Shown one piece after another: positions 1 to 7,911 of a stretch of 64,000 bases of DNA. The DNA is from Roseihalotalea indica (GTDB lineage: Bacteria > Bacteroidota > Bacteroidia > Cytophagales > Cyclobacteriaceae), in assembly GCF_022458895.1 (NCBI RefSeq), contig NZ_JAINFL010000013.1:62001-126000 (forward strand), in the 5' to 3' direction. How positions within the stretch are numbered: the stretch's first letter is position 1; each line of letters opens with the position of its first letter. The translations under genes were made by a program, and so were the position numbers. Under the pieces are notes generated by a model. It was given only the letters and a program-made list of their open reading frames with translations. It ran no database searches and was not told the origin of the DNA.

Positions 1-480
1 AATGCCAAGCTGGCTGGCCGCCTTTACTGCCTCGAGGCAAACATCCGCCGCTCCCTGAGAAATAGCCGGGGTGATGCCGGTCCAGTGAAACCACTGGGCG
101 TCATTGAAAACCTCTTCCCAATCGATCATTCCTTGTTCTATTTCTGCTATGGCTGAATGAGCTCGGTCATAGACTACTTTGCTACCTCGGGAAACCGCAC
201 CGGTTTCCAGAAAATAGATGCCTAAACGTTCGCCTCCCCAAATAATATGACTGGTTCCTACTCCTCTTTTCCTCATTTCCATGAGAGCACACTCTCCGAT
301 ATCGTTAGCAGGAAGTCGGGTGACAAAGTCTACCGGAATTCCGTAATTGGCTAATGAAACAGCTACGTTGGATTCGCCTCCGCCGTATACCACATCAAAT
401 GAGGCGGCCTGAGAAAAGCGTAGAAATTCTGGCGGAGCCAGTCGAAGCATAATCTCTCCAAAGGTTACTACTTTTTTCAT
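1..480 (-). CDS. kdgK: 2-keto-3-deoxygluconate kinase, PfkB family (3' end outside window)
   Basis: The first 160 codons of a PfkB-family sugar kinase, starting at the ATG complementary to 478-480 and running off the left edge. The N-terminus reads MKKVVTFGEIMLRLAPPEF and is followed by GGGESNVAVSLANYG, the first PfkB signature, and then by GGERLGIYFLETGAVSRGSKVVYDR, typical of KDG kinases. KDG kinase phosphorylates 2-keto-3-deoxygluconate to KDPG, which an aldolase (not in this window) splits into pyruvate and glyceraldehyde 3-phosphate. Its place beside KdgF, uronate-type SDRs and alginate lyases fits the last cytoplasmic step of alginate breakdown. It is separated from the next upstream gene by 219 bases, so it may have its own promoter. 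The C-terminal ATP-binding signature lies outside the window. Confidence 0.88.
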   Translation of the reverse strand, partial: MKKVVTFGEIMLRLAPPEFLRFSQAASFDVVYGGGESNVAVSLANYGIPVDFVTRLPANDIGECALMEMRKRGVGTSHIIWGGERLGIYFLETGAVSRGSKVVYDRAHSAIAEIEQGMIDWEEVFNDAQWFHWTGITPAISQGAADVCLEAVKAASQLGI

Positions 481-499
481 CTGATACTATTATAAATAG

Positions 500-511
500 G
501 TTTGGTCAATT
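500..511. promoter_or_regulatory. candidate GntR half-operator upstream of kdgK
   Basis: The string GTTTGGTCAATT lies about 20 bases in front of the kdgK start. Its TTGGTCAA core resembles the TGGTCAACCA and TTGGTTAACCAA sites in front of the two GntR genes. Only one half-site is well matched, so this is a weak candidate. The rest of 481-699 shows no other recognisable element. Confidence 0.25.
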
Positions 512-699
512 ATTAATTAATGTAATACACTTTCAATTTCTATTTTTCCGCCGCCAGAAATTGGCTTTTGGGACTGTAGCGTTTTAAACTTCAGTATTGC
601 CATAGCCAGATTCGCTTTTCTGGGACTCAAGAAGGACTGCCGGACGTCTGACTGTCAAGCATCGGACAATGTGGCTAGTGGATAGAAAGCCTGATATTG

Positions 700-1452
700 T
701 TAAGAGAATGCTAATCCCCCGTTTATATCTACGCTTGCTCCCGCCATAAACGACGACTGGTCACTAGCCAGATAGACTACTAAGTCCGCTACTTCCTCTG
801 GCTGACCTTCTCGTTTAAGTGGGGTTTTGTCAGCTACTGTCTTTCTTACTTCATCTTTCGTGAAATCATCGTGAAATTTTGTAGCGATCATGCCTGGACA
901 AACCGCATTTACCCGGACTCCCTGAGGGCCAAATTCTTTAGCCCAGTTGCGCGTCAATGTCATTACCGCACCTTTAGAAGCGGCATAAAGGGCTGAACCC
1001 GGGCCACCGCCATCTCGCCCGGCCTGCGATGCCACATTGACAATAGATGCGCCTTTCACCATAAGAGGCTTAAATGCTTTGGTGACAAACACTGTTCCCT
1101 TGAAGTTTACGTCCATTACCAGATTGTAAAACGGCTCATCAATTTCCTCAATCGTTTTTCTGGCAAAAAGACCTCCTGCATTATTTACCAGGATATCCAC
1201 TTTATTACCAAATGCTTCTTTGGTTTTAGCAAGCAGGTTTTCAATATCTTCCTGCTTGGTTACATCCGCATATACAGCTAGGGCTTCTCCACCTTCGGCA
1301 GTAATGGCGGCAACAGTCTCCTGACTGTCCTTTTCACTGCCAAAATAATTAACTACGACCTTGGCTCCTTCCTGGGCTAACTTGATACAGATTGCCCGCC
1401 CAATATCACGGGCTCCGCCGGTAACCACCGCTACTTTACCTTTAAGTTTCAT
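700..1452 (-). CDS. short-chain dehydrogenase/reductase, candidate DEH reductase
   Basis: A classical 250-residue SDR. The cofactor motif TGGARDIG is at residues 11-18, NNAGG at 90-94, catalytic Ser142, Tyr156 and Lys160 (YAASK), so the tetrad is complete. The C-terminus ends in a DINGG segment, usual for FabG-like members. In alginate-degrading bacteria an SDR reduces 4-deoxy-L-erythro-5-hexoseulose uronate (DEH) to KDG with NAD(P)H, and this gene sits between KDG kinase and the KdgF/PL17 genes, so that role is likely. It starts 21 bases after the end of the next SDR and appears to be co-transcribed with it. Which of the two SDRs is the true DEH reductase cannot be told from sequence; the other might handle a different uronate intermediate. 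The Asp in TGGARDIG replaces the more common Gly of TGxxxGIG. Confidence 0.8.
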   Translation of the reverse strand: MKLKGKVAVVTGGARDIGRAICIKLAQEGAKVVVNYFGSEKDSQETVAAITAEGGEALAVYADVTKQEDIENLLAKTKEAFGNKVDILVNNAGGLFARKTIEEIDEPFYNLVMDVNFKGTVFVTKAFKPLMVKGASIVNVASQAGRDGGGPGSALYAASKGAVMTLTRNWAKEFGPQGVRVNAVCPGMIATKFHDDFTKDEVRKTVADKTPLKREGQPEEVADLVVYLASDQSSFMAGASVDINGGLAFS

Positions 1453-1473
1453 TTTATCTTGTTTTGATAGTTA

Positions 1474-2241
1474 TTAAATACCTAATGCCTGTCCACCGCC
1501 TACTTGTATGGTCTCAGCCGTGATAAAAGATGCATCTTTGCTGGCCAGAAAAGAAACCACCGAAGCTACTTCCTGCGGTTCGCCTAATCTTCCTAACATA
1601 ATATTGTTTTTCCATGAAGCGAACACTTCCGGTTTGGTCTCTTTAATTTGCGCGTGGAATGGAGTATCAATGGTGCCCGGAGATACAGCATTTACCCGAA
1701 TTCCGTACTCGGCCAGGTCTTTGGCCAAGGCCCGGGTGATGGCGTGTACGCCCGCCTTGGATGTGCCATAGATACCGGCCCCGGGCCCGCCTGCATTCCA
1801 ACCAGCATTCGAGGTATAATTAATAATGGTGGGGTTTTCGCCTTTTTTAAGGTAAGGGATGGCCGCTCTTGAGGTGAAAAAGACAGAATCCAGATTAAGC
1901 GCCATTACCTTTCGGTAAAAGTCGGTCGTCATCTCCTCGAATCTTGACCGGCCACCCAGCCCCCCTGCATTATTGACCAGCACATCGATTCTACTATATT
2001 TTTCACCGATAGCATTGATATTAGCGTTTACTTCTTCTTCGTTGGTAACATCAAATCCATAATACGCTGATCTAATATCTTCCTGGGCCAGCTCTTCCAC
2101 TCTTTGAGCGCCTATCTCGTCTTCAATGCCATTTAATATCACCGTGTACCCATCTTTTCCCAGGCGCTTTGCCACCTCAAAACCAATACCGCCGGTTGCC
2201 CCGGTAACGATGGCTATTTTATGTTCAGAATGATTGTTCAT
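1474..2241 (-). CDS. short-chain dehydrogenase/reductase, second uronate-pathway SDR
   Basis: A classical 255-residue SDR with TGATGGIG at residues 13-20, NNAGG at 90-94, Ser144, Tyr158 and Lys162 (YGTSK), so it should be catalytically competent. It is clearly related to its downstream neighbour but is not a recent copy: the two share motifs and differ through most of the chain. It lies 19 bases downstream of the MFS transporter stop, which places it in the same operon. By context it reduces a keto-uronate, with DEH to KDG the most probable reaction. Family membership is certain; substrate is inferred from the neighbourhood. Confidence 0.8.
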   Translation of the reverse strand: MNNHSEHKIAIVTGATGGIGFEVAKRLGKDGYTVILNGIEDEIGAQRVEELAQEDIRSAYYGFDVTNEEEVNANINAIGEKYSRIDVLVNNAGGLGGRSRFEEMTTDFYRKVMALNLDSVFFTSRAAIPYLKKGENPTIINYTSNAGWNAGGPGAGIYGTSKAGVHAITRALAKDLAEYGIRVNAVSPGTIDTPFHAQIKETKPEVFASWKNNIMLGRLGEPQEVASVVSFLASKDASFITAETIQVGGGQALGI

Positions 2242-2260
2242 GTTTATATGTTTTTAAAGA

Positions 2261-3553
2261 TTAGTCAATAGATTTAATTTCTTTAGCAAAAAAACTGATG
2301 GATAAGTAGCCTAATGGCACAAAAACAGCGATCATGATAAAGATGGGGGTATAGGAATAATTTTCGGTGATTACCGGCACCAGAAAATTCATGATGATCA
2401 CGGAAAAGATACCAACAGTGCCTCCCAGCCCGGCCAATGAGCCTACCGACTTACCACTAAACAAGTCGCTTGGAATAGTTTGGATATTGGAAATAACAAA
2501 CTGAAATCCGTAAAGCACTACGGCTACGATGGCCACAAATTTTAGCGGAGTGTTGCCAAACAAAATGGTTGCGGCCATTCCCAGGAACATAATAATACAA
2601 CCAATAAGTATGGTTTGCTTTCTTGCTTTATCAATAGATGCTCCGTTCATCATCAATCTGCCCGAGTAGTAACCACCGGAAAGGCTTCCGAGGGCTGCTC
2701 CCACGTAAGGGACCCACGCCATAAGACCAATTTCTTTTACATTGAATCCATATACATCAGCCAGGTAAATGGGCATCCATCCGACAAAAAGCCACCAGAT
2801 CGGCTCAATAAAAAACCGGGAAGCTAGCACAGCCCATGATTCACGATGGGAAAGAATAGCCGACATACTGAGGCCAGGTTTGTTAGATGCTTCTTCTTTT
2901 TGTTGCATCCCGGACAAAATGTGATCTCTTTCCTCTTCGGTGATCCAGCTATGTTCTGATGGTAGTGCTTTATTAAAAATTAACCAGGGAATGACCCATA
3001 GTAACCCCAGTATCCCTAGCAACAGGAAGGTCATTTGCCATCCTATGGCTACCCAGACCACGGCGATGAGGGGAGGGGCAACAATTGAACCTAGAGCCGC
3101 TCCGGAATTAAAAATCCCTTGTGCCAGTGCCCGCTCTTTCACCGGAAACCATTCGGCATTACTCTTAACCGCACCTGGCCAGTTTCCTGCTTCGCCTAAT
3201 CCTAGGAGAACTCTGAAAAAACTGAAGGTAAACACTCCTCTTGCCAGTGCATGCAAGGCAGTTGCCAGCCCCCAGACCGTAATGGAAACGACAAACCCTA
3301 AGCGGGTTCCGATCTTGTCAAACATCTTACCTGAAACCGATTGCCCAACAGCATAGGCTACCAGGAAAATATTAAGGATCAGAGCGTAATTGTTGTTATC
3401 CATTCCCAGGTCGCTGGAAATATCAGGCCACATAATAGCCAGGGCTGAACGGTCTATGTAGTTGATAATGGTTGCTAAGCAGACCAGTCCGATGATCCAC
3501 CAGCGTAGCCCTTTAATCTTTAGCAGTTCGGTTTTTTTAGTCTTGGTCTCCAA
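2261..3553 (-). CDS. MFS transporter, hexuronate/anion:cation symporter type
   Basis: A 430-residue major facilitator with about twelve hydrophobic segments. The segment NYIDRSALAIMWPDISSDLG near residues 26-45 and LGLGEAGNWPGAVKSNAEWF near 116-135 are hallmarks of the anion:cation symporter group that includes the hexuronate transporter ExuT. It probably brings unsaturated monouronates (DEH) from the periplasm into the cytoplasm. The start is a TTG complementary to 3551-3553, inside the end of kdgF; no in-frame ATG lies nearby, and the hydrophobic domain begins only 15 residues later, so a TTG start with translational coupling (17-base overlap) is the most sensible reading. The gene is followed closely by the two SDRs. 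Confidence 0.85.
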   Translation of the reverse strand: METKTKKTELLKIKGLRWWIIGLVCLATIINYIDRSALAIMWPDISSDLGMDNNNYALILNIFLVAYAVGQSVSGKMFDKIGTRLGFVVSITVWGLATALHALARGVFTFSFFRVLLGLGEAGNWPGAVKSNAEWFPVKERALAQGIFNSGAALGSIVAPPLIAVVWVAIGWQMTFLLLGILGLLWVIPWLIFNKALPSEHSWITEEERDHILSGMQQKEEASNKPGLSMSAILSHRESWAVLASRFFIEPIWWLFVGWMPIYLADVYGFNVKEIGLMAWVPYVGAALGSLSGGYYSGRLMMNGASIDKARKQTILIGCIIMFLGMAATILFGNTPLKFVAIVAVVLYGFQFVISNIQTIPSDLFSGKSVGSLAGLGGTVGIFSVIIMNFLVPVITENYSYTPIFIMIAVFVPLGYLSISFFAKEIKSID

Positions 3554-3911
3554 AGTATGATGGTTTTTTACCTGTTAGAAAATCTTCTCTTACCGGGCTG
3601 AAAGTATCGATTAACATTCCGGCTTCGTGGCACACGGCACTGTGCAATAGGTTCGGTTCGATATATACGCCATCCCCTCCACTTACCATTTGCTTAACCC
3701 CATCGATCTCGAATTCAAATTTTCCTGACACACAATAAGTGGCCTGCGTATGAAAATGACTATGAGGGGTGCCCAACGCGCCTTTCTCAAACTTGACCAG
3801 CACCATCATGATCTGATTATCGTAGCCGAGCATTTTTCTGGAAACGCCCCCTCCAAGATCTTCCCATTTCATGTCTTCGGTTAAAATGTACTTTTCACTA
3901 TTTCTGTCCAT
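3537..3911 (-). CDS. kdgF: KdgF-type cupin, uronate linearisation
   Basis: A 124-residue single-domain cupin. The metal-binding pattern PHSHFHTQATYCVSG (His50, His52, Gln56) and a later LLHSAV (His90) match the KdgF layout of two His, a Gln and a distal His. KdgF converts the unsaturated 4,5-uronate released by lyases into the linear ketone used by the DEH reductase. No signal peptide is visible, so it acts in the cytoplasm. The gene overlaps the end of the PL17 gene by 14 bases and the start of the MFS gene by 17 bases, a tight operon arrangement. The length is normal for the family. Confidence 0.88.
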   Translation of the reverse strand: MDRNSEKYILTEDMKWEDLGGGVSRKMLGYDNQIMMVLVKFEKGALGTPHSHFHTQATYCVSGKFEFEIDGVKQMVSGGDGVYIEPNLLHSAVCHEAGMLIDTFSPVREDFLTGKKPSYFGDQD

Positions 3912-6156
3912 TGTCCTTGTGTTTTTTTAGATAATAAATTCCTTTCCATTGTAATTGACCTGTTGTAGTCGTTATTGAGTGCTGGCTGTTCTCCTGCTTA
4001 TCATTAAGCGAGAATGCAAACTGATAAAGCCCACCGCTCTTGAGTTGAAATTGAATGGCGACATAGTTCGCTGATTCATGAAGTACTTTCAGATCAGTGA
4101 CGGAGGCATATGAGTTAATGGGTATCTCACTGGCGTAGTCATAATAACCATGCATCTCATATAGGTTGGCAAACGTTGTGTTTCCTCCTTTTCTTCTATG
4201 AATTAAGCCGGGATCTCTTCGCAGGTTGAAATTAGGATCATTGGCCCCAATCCTGGTTAACAGCAGCTCATCTCCCTCCCGAATATCAGCGTTCATGGTG
4301 AAGAATTTTCCGTGGTTGAACCAGGTAAACGCTAATGATTTTCCTTCCAGGATGGCCTGGCCTTCCTGCCACAAATGCTGGTATCCATCATTAGTACCCA
4401 TGGGGGTCAGGCTGTCGTTAGTCTCAATCTCCTGATTCGTTGACATGAGTTCACCTACATAGTAAAGCGGTAAGTCGTATCGCGTATTTTCAGGAGCCTG
4501 AATGGAGAAAAGGTCAATGATGATGGGCTTTTCTAACTCCTTCAAATTTATAACCGCCATGGTTCGCTGCATCTCAACGCCTTCATACGCATGGAGCTCT
4601 TTAGCGCTCATGATCTGGACAGTATCTCCCGGCAAAAAACAATAGGGGGTACCGGCGAACTGGTCAGCGACTTTTACATTATGATCAAAGTGCGAATCTT
4701 TATCAACAACCAGCGTATTGTGCGCGACAGTCTCCTTCGCCCAGCTATGGTTTTCTTTCAGGTATCCGCCTCCATCTTTATGCTCTATGTTGACCCAACG
4801 GGCCGAACCATAATCCTGGATTACCTCACCTAATTCATCGTACAGCAAGAATCCCAATCGGTCGAAATGGCCGTGCCCCATACCGTGTTTGGCGTATTTC
4901 ATGACCAGGGTCAGATCATCAGCCCGGATAATTCCAATAGCTCCTTCATCGCCCATCGCACCGTCGGTAAGTTCCATGCTTTTGTATTCATAGGGTTTCG
5001 CTTTCCCATCAGCGATTGCTTTGGCCGCATCCAGGCCGGAATTATCTATCGGAACCTTACCCTGATCCTTGATGATGGAAAGCAACTGTGGATCGTTTCC
5101 ACCATGATGATAGGCCATACTCACCGCAAAGACGAGCTCGCGGGAGGCCAGGGACATTCCTTTCTGGGCATCATTGATGGGAAAAAACTCTCCCTGGGCA
5201 TTCGTTTGATTAATCAGGGCATAAATTGATTTTATTAACAAACGATCCCGATAGTTCAGAATATCTAATTCAGGTTTCTTGTTGGCTAACGCCTGGGCAA
5301 AAACCAGGAATGGATAGATGGCGTATCTTTGGTAATAAGGCCCTTCGGTGTAATAGCCATCCGGTGAAAAGGATTGATCAATTTGGGCTAAAAACCCACC
5401 TTCTTTATATCCTTTCAAATCGATCGTGCCCCCATCGTTATCAGATGTTAGCTTCACAGAATCTGCGATGTCAAAGGCATACAACGCCCGGTCAATGAGT
5501 TCTGCATCATCCATCACCAAACCAATCATTCCTACCGCTACATTTCCCCACGCGCTATGATTATGGATACGATTAAAGAACCTGGGATTTTTAATGGATA
5601 TATAATCAGCAAAAGGCCGAAAAAGCTCGGTATTCAGTCTGGTTTTTGTTTCCTCGTCTAACCAGTCGTAAATGCAGTCGTACCCTTGACTGGTGTAAAC
5701 CAGCCAGTTGGCATCATTAAGGCATTGCCAGAACAGCTTTCCTGGAGCATAAGACCTGGTGGCGGGATGCTTACCCAGTGTTGGGAATATTTCTGCATAC
5801 TCAAGAAGCATATCCCGTATGTAGATAGCGTATTTTTCCTCACCGGTAATTTGAAAGAGTACCCCGGCTTTTTGCATGGTAAAGAAATTGGCCTTATGTC
5901 TCTCATGAGTATATCCACCGGCCAGGTCCTTAGGCACCGGAACCTCAATGCCTACTTCAATTTCTACATCTACCTGCTTGCGAGCCGTTTCAAATGATTG
6001 ATCAAAAAGAGGAACCGTCCCCAGGCTTGCTCGCATGTTGGTAACCCCTTCAACGGTTAGAATAAGGTTGGGGTGCACCTGTCCGGCATGAACCAGTGAT
6101 TGCGCTGCACAGACGAACAAAAGAAAAATTAGCGATATGGTCGAGACTAACTTCAT
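3898..6156 (-). CDS. PL17 oligoalginate lyase (heparinase II/III fold)
   Basis: A 752-residue secreted enzyme with a signal peptide (residues 1 to about 24, ending VHAGQ). An N-terminal alpha/alpha toroid alginate-lyase domain covers about residues 80-350 and contains NHSAWGN (Asn199, His200) and EGPYYQRY (Tyr274/275), the neutraliser and catalytic Tyr positions of PL17 enzymes. A C-terminal heparinase II/III beta-sandwich follows, with HGMGHGHFDRLG near residue 420. PL17 enzymes release unsaturated monouronate from alginate oligomers in an exo fashion. It most likely acts in the periplasm after SusCD import. It overlaps kdgF by 14 bases. The length agrees with characterised PL17 proteins. 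Assignment to PL17 is strong; preference for mannuronate or guluronate cannot be read from sequence. Confidence 0.88.
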   Translation of the reverse strand: MKLVSTISLIFLLFVCAAQSLVHAGQVHPNLILTVEGVTNMRASLGTVPLFDQSFETARKQVDVEIEVGIEVPVPKDLAGGYTHERHKANFFTMQKAGVLFQITGEEKYAIYIRDMLLEYAEIFPTLGKHPATRSYAPGKLFWQCLNDANWLVYTSQGYDCIYDWLDEETKTRLNTELFRPFADYISIKNPRFFNRIHNHSAWGNVAVGMIGLVMDDAELIDRALYAFDIADSVKLTSDNDGGTIDLKGYKEGGFLAQIDQSFSPDGYYTEGPYYQRYAIYPFLVFAQALANKKPELDILNYRDRLLIKSIYALINQTNAQGEFFPINDAQKGMSLASRELVFAVSMAYHHGGNDPQLLSIIKDQGKVPIDNSGLDAAKAIADGKAKPYEYKSMELTDGAMGDEGAIGIIRADDLTLVMKYAKHGMGHGHFDRLGFLLYDELGEVIQDYGSARWVNIEHKDGGGYLKENHSWAKETVAHNTLVVDKDSHFDHNVKVADQFAGTPYCFLPGDTVQIMSAKELHAYEGVEMQRTMAVINLKELEKPIIIDLFSIQAPENTRYDLPLYYVGELMSTNQEIETNDSLTPMGTNDGYQHLWQEGQAILEGKSLAFTWFNHGKFFTMNADIREGDELLLTRIGANDPNFNLRRDPGLIHRRKGGNTTFANLYEMHGYYDYASEIPINSYASVTDLKVLHESANYVAIQFQLKSGGLYQFAFSLNDKQENSQHSITTTTGQLQWKGIYYLKKHKDNGQK

Positions 6157-6485
6157 AGGTTTGCGATGTCCTTGTCCAGTTTCTGCACTCCCTGTCGGTA
6201 AAGCACAGTTCCATTCTTGTTTCTTTTATTATTTCCAGGGTTTTTGACCTTCCTATTCTTCACTGCTACCATTGAGTCAAATATGCTTTCGTTGGTTATC
6301 TCCCGATACACAACATCAATTTCATCCCGAACAGCACGTATCTGTTTACTAGAATTAGTTGACATTTTGTCCATAGGGGGCGCGGGTAACTTGTTGTTAG
6401 AGAATACCCAGGTATATATTGCTATAGGCATACAAAGGTGATAGTTTTTTCGCAATGCAGTCTGTATGAAATTTTTATCTGGCAT
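6153..6485 (-). CDS. doubtful small open frame between susD and the PL17 gene
   Basis: A 110-codon frame fills most of the 407-base gap between the SusD gene and the PL17 gene and ends with an ATGA overlap with the PL17 start, which would suit translational coupling. The product has no signal peptide, no membrane segment and no recognised motif; its C-terminal half is basic and Asn-rich. A plus-strand frame of 75 codons covers the same bases. It may be a non-coding leader of the PL17 gene that happens to be open, or the remnant of a lost gene. No function is proposed. Confidence 0.25.
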   Translation of the reverse strand: MPDKNFIQTALRKNYHLCMPIAIYTWVFSNNKLPAPPMDKMSTNSSKQIRAVRDEIDVVYREITNESIFDSMVAVKNRKVKNPGNNKRNKNGTVLYRQGVQKLDKDIANL

Positions 6486-6563
6486 TCATGTAGAATATCG
6501 TCAGAAGAATATTTGAGAAGGTAGTTCCCAAAGAGCAATTCAGGTTGCTCTTTGGGGGTATGG

Positions 6564-7901
6564 CTATTGTAGGTAGCCAGGGTTTTGAGTTATTACTCCA
6601 TCAGAGGCCAGTACTTCTGATGGCGGAATGGGAAACAAATAATAATTTGGATCAATGGCTTGTCCCATTTCGGTATCTACGGTTCCGGTCCTTACTAAAT
6701 CAAACCACCGCTGTCCTTCCAAAGCTAATTCAAGTCTTCTTTCATCATAGATCGCCTGTCTAACCAGTTCTTGGGTGTTGAGTACGGTATGATCAAGAAC
6801 ATTTAATCCAGCCCTGATCCGGATAGGATCTAATACATCCAGTGCGGCTTCTCGGGCGGCATTCGTATCAGCATTTTCAATCAAGGCTTCAGCATACAGT
6901 AGCAGGACATCTGACAATCTGAGCTCAATGAAGTCCTGTTCCAAACCTCCGGTATACTTAATGCCAATATTGGCCGCCTCATCAATGGTCAACGCTTTAC
7001 GCAAATCTATTCCTCCACCGCCAGCACTACTGGCATCAAAAGCAGCCACTAAGTCTGGATCTAGTGGAAAGTCAGACTTGGGATCTTGTCCGGCAAACCA
7101 TGCCGGAAATTCGGTAGCAAGGGCCGTGTACGCATCGCTAAATGAAGTGGAAAACTGGGTGGCAAATAGGATTTCGGAACTTTCATCGGTCACCACATTG
7201 GCAAAGTCAGCTTCCAGCATAACCCCCGCAGAAGCGGCGTCGTTAATTACCGTTGCCAGCACCTGTTCCGCATTCTGATAGTCACCCATTTGCATGTAAA
7301 CCTTGCCTAATAATGCACTTGCCGCAATTTGAGACGCTCGACCACTGGTAATCGCTGAGTTATCCAAATTTAGTATCGCATCCAGCAAATCAGGAATAAT
7401 CACCTCATTGTAAACGGTTGCCGCGGGTTGTCTTGGCAAAAGAGAAGGATCTGAAATACTTGGTGAAGATTCTAGATTCACGGTGACATCACCGAAAACT
7501 TTCACCAGCTTAAAGTATGACAATGCTCTCAGAAATTGTGCTTCCCCTTTTTCACCAGGATCTGTTGAGTTCTCAATTACATTATTGGTACTCAAAATTG
7601 CTTTGTATAGATTACTATACATCGGACGGAAGAACAGTCCATCCATCTCCAGGATATCGCCGTTAAATCGGTCAAAAGATGGATAAGGCTCTTCAAGCAT
7701 CAGCATATTATCAGACCTGAAATCGCCCATGACGGCCAATGGCGTTGCCGAGCCGGTCTGATAATAATACGCGGCATTTAATACTTGAGAGAAATCGGTT
7801 AAAGAATTTGAGGAAACCAGGTTAGGGGGTGTCTGATCTAAATCATTTTCACATGATGTTATTATGAATACGGACACCAATAATGAATATAGCTTTTTCA
7901 T
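6564..7901 (-). CDS. susD: SusD/RagB-family glycan-binding lipoprotein (alginate PUL)
   Basis: A SusD-like surface lipoprotein of 445 residues when started at the ATG complementary to 7899-7901, which gives MKKLYSLLVSVFIITSCEND with a clear lipobox Cys about residue 17. A longer frame to 7925 adds eight residues that spoil the signal peptide and overlap the SusC stop. The TPR-like core and the C-terminal SusD segment (DVLLLYAEALIE, then DERRLELALEGQRWFDLVRTG) are present. It caps the barrel of the upstream SusC protein and binds alginate oligosaccharides. It lies 10 bases downstream of the SusC stop. Substrate is inferred from the flanking lyases. Confidence 0.87.
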   Translation of the reverse strand: MKKLYSLLVSVFIITSCENDLDQTPPNLVSSNSLTDFSQVLNAAYYYQTGSATPLAVMGDFRSDNMLMLEEPYPSFDRFNGDILEMDGLFFRPMYSNLYKAILSTNNVIENSTDPGEKGEAQFLRALSYFKLVKVFGDVTVNLESSPSISDPSLLPRQPAATVYNEVIIPDLLDAILNLDNSAITSGRASQIAASALLGKVYMQMGDYQNAEQVLATVINDAASAGVMLEADFANVVTDESSEILFATQFSTSFSDAYTALATEFPAWFAGQDPKSDFPLDPDLVAAFDASSAGGGGIDLRKALTIDEAANIGIKYTGGLEQDFIELRLSDVLLLYAEALIENADTNAAREAALDVLDPIRIRAGLNVLDHTVLNTQELVRQAIYDERRLELALEGQRWFDLVRTGTVDTEMGQAIDPNYYLFPIPPSEVLASDGVITQNPGYLQ

Positions 7902-7911
7902 GACTTTCACT

